Positions 24,901 to 36,500 of a stretch of DNA of 64,000 nucleotides are shown one piece after another. The notes beneath the pieces were generated by a model, which did no database searches, had not been told where the DNA came from, and saw only the letters and a program-made list of their open reading frames with translations. Position 1 is the stretch's first letter; each line of letters begins with the position of its first letter. This DNA is from Sarcocystis neurona (Eukaryota > Apicomplexa > Conoidasida > Eucoccidiorida > Sarcocystidae), in contig KL647295.1 of the NCBI GenBank assembly GCA_000727475.1, positions 2,378,476 through 2,442,475 of the forward strand. The letters are read 5' to 3'. A program made the position numbers and the translations under genes.

Positions 24901-27900
24901 ATGCTTCAACGTGTTCTTCAACGGGGTTCTTCCCAGCTTTGGAAGCTTCGCCTCCACACGTTCTCAGTGGTTTCCGCTGCATCAGGATCTTGTCTTGCAG
25001 AGGGACTCGAATTACAGTCGTTGAGAGACTCCATAGTAGACACTGGCTTTGGCTCTATATTTTGGTGGTGGAAGGTCTTCTGCAGTGCATTATGTTCTAG
25101 TCTGGGCGGCCTGTTTTGGTGTGGGAATCCGAAAGCAGTGGTTGGTCAGTTACCCCAGATAGCATCTGCATCTCGCGGCAGCCTTTTCTTCCGTAGGCCG
25201 CCTACTTAGACTCAAACCGAGGTTTTCAGCCCAGCGTGTTCCTTTTGTGTGTCTCGTATTCGTCACTCAGGAGTCTCGCCTGAAGCAGCGCTCCAAGGTT
25301 CTGCTCGAACAGATGGTCAAGAACGTAAGTCAGGTATTTTCTGGCAACATCTTCACTGCTTGGCACGTCGGTCTGCTGACTTTATGGGGCGTATACCTAG
25401 CAGACACCGGTGATGCGCGGTGAGTCTTTGTCGGTTCCGAGGTTGTGTACCGCCGCACACACGCACAAAGGGAAGTTGTCGTTTCTGCACGTGCGGGTCG
25501 CACTTCATTCTGGCCACCTACCTTCTTTTGTTTCCTTTAAGGAGGTCTAAGTTTTTTTTTACCGGCTGCTGGTTTTCGCAGTGGGAGCGGCGCAACAACG
25601 TTGACTGTCCCGTGGTTCAGCTACGCTTTTTGGCCTCCCCCATTCGCACAATGCCACACCCCGACGGTGAGCCACGCGAATCAAGTGTCGGAAGAGTAGT
25701 ACAGATCAACAAGATTCTGTGCTGTCCTGTGAACTTGAGTTGTGAGGCACACGACTGCGCGTGTGAATGTCAAGTTTTTAGTAGACGAAGTTACGCCTCT
25801 TCTTGGAGATAGCTAGCGTGTGCTGACAGAACTACGTCGTACGGATCTTCTTTATGATTTGACCACAGAACTGTGTGTTTACATACTCTCCTGAATCTTA
25901 CCTTTCATTCTCCGACTGTACAACTGCGTTGGGATACCGAGCGCGGACGCAGAGACACTGTTAGGCTTGACGCGCACCGTCAAGTAGCGCGTTCTTCGCT
26001 CTTCGCCGCTGTCAGATCAGCTTGGCGACCTGTAATCCAGACTGTAGTCTGCCGTGTCACACAGCCCGCGGGTGGAATAATTTCGTTGCATTTCACGAGA
26101 AAGTCTGTGGTGGCTGTGCTACAGAGAGTTCCGTGTGGAGAAACTTCACCTTTTCCACTTATAGGCGAGAGGTGCTCGTGTTGCTATTACCTGATAGATT
26201 AACAACAGTGGACAGCCGCAGCACAACCAGCGCCTGAAATCGTTCGATTAGCTCCTGCCCTGGCCACAAAGTCGCATGTGTTTCAGCGTATGTGCTTGCC
26301 GGCGCACAACCGCGCTGCTGCCCTGCATTTTCTACTGTCGGCAACATCGACGCAATTGCCGCACGACTGACTACAGAGTTCTCTTCCGCGGACTGTGGCT
26401 TGCCTTTGAGATTTTTTGCGATGGCTTTCTGCTGCTTTTGTAGGTGTTTGGCTCGGTGGCACTCCAGAACAATCCGACGTAGTTGAAGCGTCTACCCGTA
26501 CTGAAATACCTATCTGTGTACACACCTTTGAGACACGTTTGTCTAGCGCTCTCATGCTTAGAATCGCCATAGACATGTTGACTTTTTCATTGGCGACCAG
26601 CTTCGTACAAATGGGACCACCCAGAGCCGTGTGCATATGCATTCGGGTTGTAGGTTCCAGTGCTATGTCTCCTTGAAACCCTCACCAGGCCGTGTGCGTT
26701 TCCGTTGCTGCAGATCCGTTTAGGCTTGGGGCAGTGGAAATTGCGCGTAATAAACTGGAAGGACAGCCGTTCCATCAGCAGGCAATTCGAGCTGAAGGGG
26801 AAGAGGTGGAACGTATTCCCAGCTCGCTCCTGATATGGAGTACGGGCTTCAAATGCGTACATCCGCAGACTGTTCATTTCCCCACGGGCAAGGACGGGGC
26901 CTTCAAAAATAATTTCGGCCGCATCGTATCGAGCTCGGTAAGCTGTCCCCCAGAGGCAGACGAATCGAAGCTACGTCGTAGTATCACAGAACGAGACACT
27001 GACCTATGTGCCCTGCTTCGGTGGACCCGGGTGGGATCGTCGGCACAACGGACTACTTCTGTAATGTCCAACAGCCGTACTACTGGCACCACTACAGTAC
27101 ACCTACTGTCCAAACCAGTAAAAAGGATCTCGGAGGCGTGGAGTGTCCTCATAGTGTTGATTCTCTTTCTAGCTTAGCACGCTTCCTACCGATGTCTCTG
27201 TGTTTCGAGCTTGTCAAGTGTCAGATTACTTTCGCGCGAGAAAGTGTCACGAGGGGGAATCGCTGCGTGCATCATTTTTTTCTTTTTTTCCACGTCCAAC
27301 CGTAACCTGGTGTTTGGAGATGTAAAGTCTGCTTACGGTGACGCCTGAATTTGGCACTGCGGGGCCTTGGTACGGCTAATTCTACGGAGCCACGCAACTG
27401 ATAATGGCAGCCCGCAGTGCGCGATGGCTTTTTGTACTGCAGAATGCGCTTTGCTTTGTTGTGACCCGCGTCTCTCCGTTTCAAGCGCGTGGACTCGAAT
27501 GTCTGGAGCGACCTTTGACGCTACGCTGCACGTTGAGTGTGACAGATTTATCACGGCAGGTGCCTGAGACTGACAGAAGACGTTGCTTTCTCTGCCGCTC
27601 TCCATTCATCCTCAACTGACACGGTTTATGGTCGGAAATCATTTCCCCACTTCTTATCACACACGCGCGCGTAGTCGCCTGTACATGTACGCGCAATGCT
27701 TATCCACTTGGAAGGTAACCTGCGTCTAGGAGGATAGTCTCCGCAGCAGCACTAGAGTGCTCAGTGGTGAAATGTGTATGTCCAGGTGGATAAGGAGGGT
27801 CGCCGCCTCGCAGCCGTGTTTGCAAGTGGGTGGGCGAGGCGTGGACCCCACGGCGTCATTGCCAGCAACATTATGGACGCGCGCGAAGTTGCGACAAACG

Positions 27901-28568
27901 TCCTGAAGGATCTAGAAGAACGTTCCGGCGGTGTAGGTGGTCCGAGCATGAACCTGGAAGACTTTAAAAGCATGCGGGTAGACAAACATGCAGGGGGTAG
28001 TAGCGTACGTTTGGAAGGAATTGGACAAGTGCAGGCGGTGTCGACTCACACCGCTAGTGGTGTGGCAAGCGCCGAAACTGCGTTTGAGAGCCTGCCCGAC
28101 GAAAGCCTTCGCTACCCTGCTGCTGCCCCAGCTACGCGCAGCGACGATGCAGACCGCACCACGAAAGCCGCCAAGAGGTTGGGTGAAAGCTCTTTTCGAG
28201 AAAACCCTGTGTCAAGAGTTTACAATAGTTCCCCTACACAACTCGACTTTGCAGGAAACCAGGACTTAACACCTGCACAGACATCTGACTCATGCTTGTT
28301 GTCCAAAAGTGGACGTGGTCAATTGAAGCAGATCGTGGGGGGCGAAGTACGTACGCATGAGTGCAGTGATATTGCAACGCTGCTGCGTAGCAGAGGAGTC
28401 CAGTTCATTACATTTGACGATTGGCTACACATTAAAAGTGTGGAACGTGCAAAGGGGCAGAAGGAAGGGAAGGCAGCGGCTAAAATTGCAACAGTGGGCG
28501 AAATGCTCCGCATTGCGAAAGAGCGCCTCGTTGCGAGGACGGGGGCTCACGCTAGGCAGACGTCGTAG
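18973..28568 (+). CDS. NADPH:adrenodoxin (ferredoxin) oxidoreductase, mitochondrial type, ten exons
   Basis: This FAD enzyme passes electrons from NADPH to mitochondrial ferredoxin for Fe-S cluster and heme A synthesis. Ten exons keep phase throughout: 18973-20133, 20723-20767, 21340-21409, 22194-22368, 23601-23781, 24235-24321, 25271-25324, 25582-25666, 26714-26937 and 27786-28568, giving 954 residues. Visible motifs are the FAD-binding GAGPAG (309-314), EKLPAPYGLVRYGVAPDHP, the NADP-site VVIGNGNVSLDVAR (about 481-494), GRRGWVQASFT, SLLIWSTGFKC, the signature GWARRGPHGVIASN (709-722) and a C-terminus with GVQFITFDDW. The ATG has strong context (gccaccATGg). Animal enzymes are near 490 residues. 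The excess is a leader of about 300 residues, presumably carrying the mitochondrial presequence, and an Ala/Ser/Thr-rich insert of about 140 residues in the last exon. It is unlike plastid-type FNR. A gene symbol (FDXR/ADR/mFNR) varies by organism, so none is assigned. Confidence 0.95.
20913..20986. repeat. CA and TA microsatellites in a reductase intron
   Basis: An uninterrupted run of about a dozen CA units is followed, after a short spacer, by about a dozen TA units, inside the intron 20768-21339. A second, shorter TA run lies at 21258-21275. They are presumably length-polymorphic. Confidence 0.95.
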
Positions 28569-29633
28569 GGCAACATGGAAGGAAAGGCCGTCGTTGAACA
28601 CAGGGGTACGAAAGTCTTCGCTTTGCACGTACGCGTGCAACGTTGTGTATATGTGGTTTTCGTCTTCCTGTGTAAACGACGTTGCGCACGCGTAAAAACA
28701 AATGTATGCATACGTGGGGAGGAGCTGAAAGCGACCCTTGCTGCACACGCTTTCTCCCGCACTCTACGCCTCCCACCGGGGCTAAGGAGACGGTTCTATC
28801 TGGCGTGCGGAGCGCACCTTTTTGGGGACGAGTGCACTGTTCAACATGGCATCATTATAGGGGATCAAGGTAGTGACGTGGTGGAAGAGGTAGCAAAAGC
28901 GTGCTTCAAACTTGTACCGAACGGACAGTCTTCGTCCGCAATTGTACAGCCACGGTGTTGTGCTGGTAATGTAGTTGCAAGCGGGCTGGGTACACTTCAA
29001 AAATATCCCGAGCGGATGCGGATTATCTTCGTACGGGGTGGCAAAGCCAGGGTGTTGTACTGCTGGTGATGTAGTTTCAAGCGGATAGAGTATCTTGGTC
29101 GTAGAGGGTGGCACTCGTCTCAGTAGTTTCTGGCAGAAATCGCCACGTGGTGTACATTGAACATAACAAAATAACATTCCCGTGACCCGCCTCCGTATGC
29201 GTCCCGGTGGTAGGAGTCTTTTGAAGAAATCCCAACTTATTCAGTACTGCATGCAGTGTTGCTTCCGGCACAGAAACGCTTTTCACTGTGGGGGAACGCA
29301 GTACCCTTCAAAGCGGCGGCATGGCACATTGGCTTTAGGCGTGCTGACACATCTGGATTCCCACAGGTATGCAGTAAAGGGAGGGCCGCATTGTTCCAAT
29401 TTCTTTGGCGACGACTTCGTCGCTCTGTCTTGGCTAAAGAACGTTGGAATGCGTATAAACCAGTTCGCAGAGAGGTGTTAGTAAACGTTACAAAAGGCTC
29501 GCCCTGGACATGTCCTACGAAGGCCGCACACATTTTGATGACACTGTCTTGTCGCAGTAGCTTTTCAGTACGAAAAGAAGCTCGAGACCTCTGCCCAGCT
29601 CTTCGGAAATCTTTGGACCTGCCAATCGAAAAC
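28569..29633. other. Intergenic region between converging reductase and dynein genes
   Basis: Both neighbours end here, so this is 3' flanking DNA for each. No domain-bearing frame is present. It contains a diverged tandem duplication at 28950-29115. Both 3' UTRs and poly(A) sites should lie here and may overlap. Confidence 0.6.
28950..29115. repeat. Diverged tandem duplication in the convergent spacer
   Basis: The words ggtgttgtgctggtaatgta at 28954 and ggtgttgtactgctggtgat at 29050 begin two similar blocks, each followed by gttgcaagcgg or gtttcaagcgg. A related block of the pattern agcggat...tatctt...gggtggca appears at 29010 and 29081. Confidence 0.65.
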
Positions 29634-32600
29634 TTATTCTTCTGCCATCACCATGGCTACGCCGGCCAGGATCCATCGATCTTGTTTATCATCGACGTCC
29701 ATCCTGAGGTGACGCAGTACACATGGTGTGGACAAGAGAGAGATGGTTTCTTTTAACTGCGGAACAGGAGAAAACAGGGTTTGGTGGCCTCCGGTATACC
29801 ATATTTTTCTTTCGCTAAATTACCAGCAATACCAGCACAGGCGATGGCAGATGCTTTTGAAGTGGACGCAGTTCTTCAGTTGACAAGAGAGAAATGTTGT
29901 AAGTGTGGTATAGGAGCAAACAGGGCTTGGTGGCCGTCGGTATACCATAGTTTTCTTTCGCAAAATTACCAGCAACATCAACGCAGAATATGGAGGATGT
30001 GTCTGAGGTGGACGCAGTTCCTAAATTAGAACCCTCACAGGACAAGAGATTCTCATATACACCGGTCGGCAGTAAAGGAACACGCCGTTTTAAGTTTCTT
30101 GAATACAATAATTGAAGAAAAAGACACAGCTCCGACCCGAGTGGATGCTTCTCGGAACGGCACGGTGAAATATGTCAGTTCACAGCAGTCGCGCGTAGAT
30201 CACCTACCTCAAATTCGCGGTGCAGACGTAGCTGGGCCCGCGGTAAGCGGTGACGTAGACTGGGCATGCGTACATTTGTGCCCAGCTAAACTCATTCGTG
30301 CGCATGGCGTATACATTGATGACCGGCAGAGTGCAGAACAATTCCTTCGGTCTAGATTCAGTGACATTGCCTTCGTTTCCACCCTTCCCTTCTTCCCAGG
30401 CGGCGCCTTCCAGCGACAAGCCATGGATATAGACGCCCTTCTCAGCCAGTGTTTGCACTTCTTCCGGTGTCTGCATGGACGTAACTGTCCACCTGAGACA
30501 CATGTCGTCTAGCGGCAAATTCTCAGAGCGCGCGCTAACCTGAGCGCACGACGGAAGCACACAAATACGTGTTCAGGAGGGGTCAGCAACTTCAGTTGTC
30601 TTTACATCCGTTGCTCTGCCACGGCTCATGTTTTTGTCTGGTGCAACAAGCACGTAGTGGACACCTAGTCACCAGTGCTCAACTTCAGGTGATTACACGT
30701 TTTCCAGAGGTCCGAAAGTTGCAACGAGCAAAACTGGTGGGTCACTTGTAAAATTGTGTCGTGCCTACAAGCTCAGGTCTATGGCAGGGCCGCACGGACC
30801 TCGGCCTCATCACACTCATATTCGGAAGAGGCGCTTGAGGCTGCGTCGAAAGACACTAACTACTGTTGTATAAGGAACTGTGGATGGCCGTTAACTCAAG
30901 TGTCTAGAAACCAGTAGACTGACCTGCATGATGGCAGTTAAGAACGACATGGGGTTGAAAAGGCCAGCAATCCACAAAGAGGAAGGCAAGCAAAGATCTG
31001 AAGACCAATTTTCTAATTGCTTCACGCGATCCAGAAGATCCTTTACCCTGCAGGAACATGATATTCGATTTTCAAATCGCATACAGACTGGTTTAGATGA
31101 TAGCGGCACGGTACCTCTTCACTGTGGAGAATGACTGGTGCGTGCACTGTGACCATCCACAAGTGCTGGACGACAACTCTAACATAATATGGTACTGCTT
31201 TATGATGGTGACTGTGGCCCAAGTGAAAAGTGAGTGTACGCTCGAATATTAACAGAATCCCCGACGCAAGACCATCTTCGTTTTACACCACCGCACTATC
31301 AACTGCAGATGAGTAATACGGAAACTGTGCAACTCTAAATTTCTGAACTGTGGACTCTGGAACGTGCAACGAACTTCACATTGCTGTCAGAACCACAACC
31401 ACGGGCACTCTTTGCCCCGTCTCAACCACTGTCGTCACACGGGTTTCAGATACCGAAAAATATCTGGGCGACTCAGACAGCTTCATTCTGGGGCCTTACC
31501 ACGGAGCTAGAGACTTATTAGAAAGGAATGAAATCTTGGTCCAGTTTTCTGGAACTTTCTGGGCAAAAAGGGCATCTGAAAATTGCTCCATAGCCTCCGT
31601 GATGTTCAACTGACCCTGGGAACGAGCAGCGCAAACTGGCGGAGCACCAATCGTTGGCATGCCACGGAGATGCAAGGAAGACAAATTTAGCCGAATAAAT
31701 GCAAGAAAAACGGGGACGGTCTGCGCGACGGCGCGGTCTACTGACACAGGCTAAGTGGGGTGGCTGGTGTCGATATTTCTCCGCGAATATACATGAATCT
31801 TGCTCTGAAAGAGGCGAATCAGTATTGTCCCTCCGGTGTTTCATTAACCCCATAGGGTTAATGTAGCGCTAAAGGGGTGTGCTAGCGTGCTGCGCACGAG
31901 TAAGTACACAGGAAGGATGTCCTACCGCTAAGCCCCTGTCAAGCTCTTCTAGAGAGGCACGAACTTCCTGCAGCAGGGTGTTCATTCGCTCGATCTCCTG
32001 TACATCGCCACGCAGGAATGCACATACAGAACCACTAGCTCTGCATATCTCTCTGCTTTCGAGGGTCATTCACACAGTGGAGGAAGGTCGTGAAACACGT
32101 CCTTCTGAGCGATGCATATTCCTCATTGACGTACTACAGGTATCTAGCCAGCCCTAAGCCTCGTGAGGATCTATGTTGTTACGTCGCACGGGAAGGCGTC
32201 GCGAGACACATACGTCCACTCTACAACGACTCTGCAACTGCGCCTCTTGAGTGAATTCACGGCAATCTACACTCTAATTGCAGGCGGCAGTTTGCATCCA
32301 GTCGAAGACAGATTTCTCGACAGTGCAGCGCACTACCCATTGAAAACCGCTCGCAGCCTCAAAACACAGAACACATGTGTAAAGAGGTACTTTGACCTGC
32401 AATTTTTCGTACTTGTAAGCAGACTACAACAAATGGGTGAAAATCTTTGACTTTCGCCTTGATAGAAGGGAGGTCGAAACCTTGAGGCAACCTAGACAGC
32501 AACTGCGTGACGCAAACTTGAACCATCTGCTCTTTTCTTTGACGTTTGCTTGAGCCGCCACCACTGCCGAGGACGTCCTGCAAAAGGCGTGCGCAGAAAG

Positions 32601-33537
32601 TGTCCGTCTTAACGACAAACTGCTGGACAAGACGCCCCGCAAACTATGACTCGCGTGCGAGCAAGTGCAGAGCGAACGCTTACTAGAAATCTATCTCGAC
32701 CTTACATGTGTGTCTTTATGTGTACAAAGGGGTGGCAACATGTATTCATGTTTGTGATGGCCTGTGGAGGTACTGCAGTGACGGCTGTGAAAAAGTTATG
32801 AACGAAATCTCTGGCGCTGTACGCCTGCTGGAATCTGTGTGCACCAACATATGAGTGCAATCCCTGCACCAATCGGAGACCTCATGAATATGTTAACATA
32901 TACGTGTGTCACCACACGGCGCACACACAGACGCACATGTGGGGATTTGCAAATAAAGTAATCTGACTCCCCCTTAAGTACACAGCAACCACCCTGTGTG
33001 ACGCACAGAGGCCTGCCATCATTCGATATCTCTACAAAACAGCAATGCAGACTCATTGGACAATCATACCTGAATATTTTTGAAGAGGGATTCGCTCTGA
33101 GCGCTCAGATATCCAATTTCTGCGTTAGAGTGCAGCCCAAACATCTAAAAAACACAGCAGCGCATCGAGAAGAATACATATCACCTTGTGCCGGCCGGAA
33201 TCGCACTTACTTGTGGACTGGAAGAACGTGATGGCGGGGATCTGATGAGGAGTGGATGGGTTGAAGGAAGAACAACACCAAGTGAGCCTCACGTACCGGT
33301 GGACTTTCAGGCGGAGTTTTTTCTTCTATATATTTGACGTAAGCGAGGTAGTCAAGCTTCGTAGGGTCTGGACACTTCAGATTGTGCGCAAGCTGCATGC
33401 CAGTCATGACCTCCGGCACGATAAACGTCCTGAGATACGTGCTGTTCGTTCTTCTGTCAAAGTCATCTGTAATGTGACCCCCGTACATAATTTCGCCTAG
33501 AATGTATCGAATGTCCTCGTAGGGCACAGTTTCATTC
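29634..33537 (-). other. Dynein C-terminal domain
   Basis: Exons 33537-33297, 33144-33070, 32577-32413, 31997-31926, 31615-31500, 31047-30924, 30539-30208 and 29703-29634. Landmarks are [91 protein letters not shown] and the terminal [15 protein letters not shown]. The last exon is only 70 bases, split from the rest by a 504-bp intron containing a tandem repeat. Confidence 0.94.
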
Positions 33538-36500
33538 CTGCAGTTCAACGGGCACTCCCCACCGTATCACACACGACGAAGGCAGGCTAAAGCGACAGCT
33601 GACGACAGACACAGCTTCAAACATCGCATGATTCCAGTTATCGGGTACCTTCTACAGCTGCGTACGCGCCACAATAGTGTACTAAAACGGTGGACAAGAC
33701 TGATTCGTCGACACTCACTTATCCAGAAAATTGCGTATGACATTTCCGCATATAGTGAGGTCTCCGTCGTTGAAAGAATAGACTTTGCTCCACCCTAAGT
33801 AACCGAATTTCTTCCGCCCCAGTATAACGGCATGGAAGAAGCATAAACTAAAAAGCAGCGCCTTATATTCCTTGCTTTTTGAGCAGGACTCAAATGTCTC
33901 CTGCAAAAATGGACCGCACAGATCGAGGAGCCATTACTCCAGGTCAACAAGTTTGCGGACAGCGCTCTTGCACAAGACACCTGAGAAACACGTATCGAGC
34001 CAACTGAAAGAGCTAGAGCAAGCCGACCGTGTCGCATCCGTGAGAAAAATACTCGAAGAGCGGTAGGTGCGTTTACTAAGTTGACAAAGAGAGGCGAGAG
34101 CGAGCCACGTAGTTTTCCGCGACCTACAAACGCTGCACTCATTGACTTAAAAGAACACCGGCAAGAGGAGAACTGATATGCGACCGAGGAAACCCTCTTT
34201 CAAGCCCGAAGGTCTAGCGGGTACGAAAATCTTTACAAAGTAATTGGTTCTGAGCTCCCGCGGAGAAAAAATTTGATCGTCCGAACGGCTGTATGCGGAC
34301 CGCATACTCCGTTGGATAGTATCCCTTCCTTCCTCTCCTCCCTGGAAATTTCCAAGAGATTGACGTGGAGCTACAAAGCAGGGGACGTACGGGAGAGAAA
34401 TTGGACAGCGCTCGTTTAAGATTGGCCTTCAGATCTTGCGGTGCTTCGTCGGCTATCTTGATGCTGCGTTGAAGAATTGTCTCAGGAATGATCTTGTGTT
34501 CCGGTAGCGGCGGTGGCTCCGAGGATATAATGCAGCGGAAGTCTTTGTGAGCTGTTTCGGACACTAGCTCCAACGTACGTTGCAGGCTCTGAAGTTAGAA
34601 GCAGTGGGCAACGGAACAGAGACTGACTGCAGCTGTGATCATCTAAGACGAAACTGGAATGCGTGGAAAGAGACAATCTGTGGACACGACGATTACACTG
34701 TTCACCGAAGCGCACTGAGAAGGCAAGTGAGACAGACTTTCGAACCCAGCAAGGTACTGGATATGCCGAAAAGAACGTACGTGCACGCCGTAGTTATAGT
34801 GAATTCTGTCGACATGTTTTAAGCTGAATACTCTGGATTGCCTCGCGGATTGTTGAGCACCCACGGCGAGCAGGAGGCACCGGCGCAAAACGGCAGCCTA
34901 CCAGGGCCACTGAGACGTTTTAGTGTTGCTCTACAGTTGATCAAGACAGAAGGACTTGCCTTGAGCCAGTCTTGCATCAAGTGCACATTCTGCAGCATGA
35001 CCCATCCGCCTTCTTGCGCCGCTCGCTCCACAGCCTTCAAAGCCACTCTTTCCTGTCCCTGGCCCATCGATATATTCATAAATTTCCCTGTTTCCTGAGA
35101 AGTTGCACACGTAATCACTGGGTGCTCTAGGAATCGGCCGTGCATGCTGCGGATGATTATAGGTGAGTGTTGTCGAGCACGCACTTGTGTTCTTTCACAG
35201 TAGTCAGTGATATTCTACACGGTACCCGCCGTGAAGGCACTCCAGGAAACACAGAAGCTTCTCAGCCGAACGCAGGCGTGTACGCTAGCATGTCTACGAC
35301 GACGCCTGGGTATGCAAGGCCAAGGGTGTATCTGTTTTCGTGCATCGCAGAAGGCAACCCAGCACGATAACTATAGTCTGCTGTTTCTTTCGCCGGTGAA
35401 CGGGAGAATATTCTGGACAGCCAAGTTCCCAGGAAGCGCCACGAAGGAGCACCGTGAACTTTGACAGCTGCGAGGAGGCTGACGTACCGCGGTGCACCCA
35501 ATGGATCGCGCAACAGACTCCACAGCTGGAGTCGGGTCCACCCCAGGAAAGAGAACGAAGAAAATTGGCGTGTTCTTGTCTGATTCATCGTAAACTTCGT
35601 TCATGTTAAAAAGTGGCAAGTCAATGTAGTACGCTCCCAGATACTGTACGACAAACTCCTTCAGTGCTGCGACCATGCGGTCTGGACGAAGGCAGCGAAG
35701 CAGGAGGATCCGATGGAAGAGCGAGAGATTGCGAAACGTCCGCGGAAGGTCTGCGGTTTCCGCCTTCTCTTCGGCATACCACCTGAAGACAAGAGAAGGA
35801 AGGTAGGACGCACAATCAGGTCATTCACGAGGACGGCAATCTATTTGCCATCAGCTGGTTTTTGAGGTGGAAAATGCTGGGAGCATACGCGCAAGTGCCT
35901 TCGTCGTTCTCCGCTGTGAATAACACTTATGAAATATAGACATATATATATACACACATATTTTGAATGGCAAGTGTGTATACATATATATAAATATATA
36001 TATATACACATATTTCGAATGGTTGGTACACATGGAATACGTCTACTCTTTTTGATACGTTCTCGATAGAGAGACTATCAATAATTGCAGAGGCCGCAAG
36101 AAAAGAAAACGACCACATATTTTAGTGACGTTTGAAGGTGTCCTCTGAGAAGTAGCGTCATTTGCAGCAGCGGTGGAGTACAGAAGCAGAAGTGAATCCT
36201 CACCTTTTCCAGCTTAGGGAGTCCTGATCGAAGTTTTGTAATAGAGAGAGAGAGTTATTCTTGAACACGGAGGACTGCTCGAGCGTTCGACAGCAGGCCC
36301 ACTGCGCTTCCGTCTGCCACGACTTGACGCTCTCCGCCATGGCAGAAGCGTTAGGATCCCTGCGACAGTAGATGAGCATCTGTGCCTCTTGCTCGTCGAT
36401 AACTCCGCTATCAACCTGCGTAGCACCTCAGACGAGTTAAGCAGTAAGGTTGGTATGCACACAGTGTACGAACTGAGGCACAGCAGGCTGCCAGCTGTGT

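Noticed and set aside
24730..25209. 159-codon open frame within the reductase gene
   Set aside because: It lies in the intron between exons 24235-24321 and 25271-25324, which join in phase without it, and it matches nothing in the enzyme.
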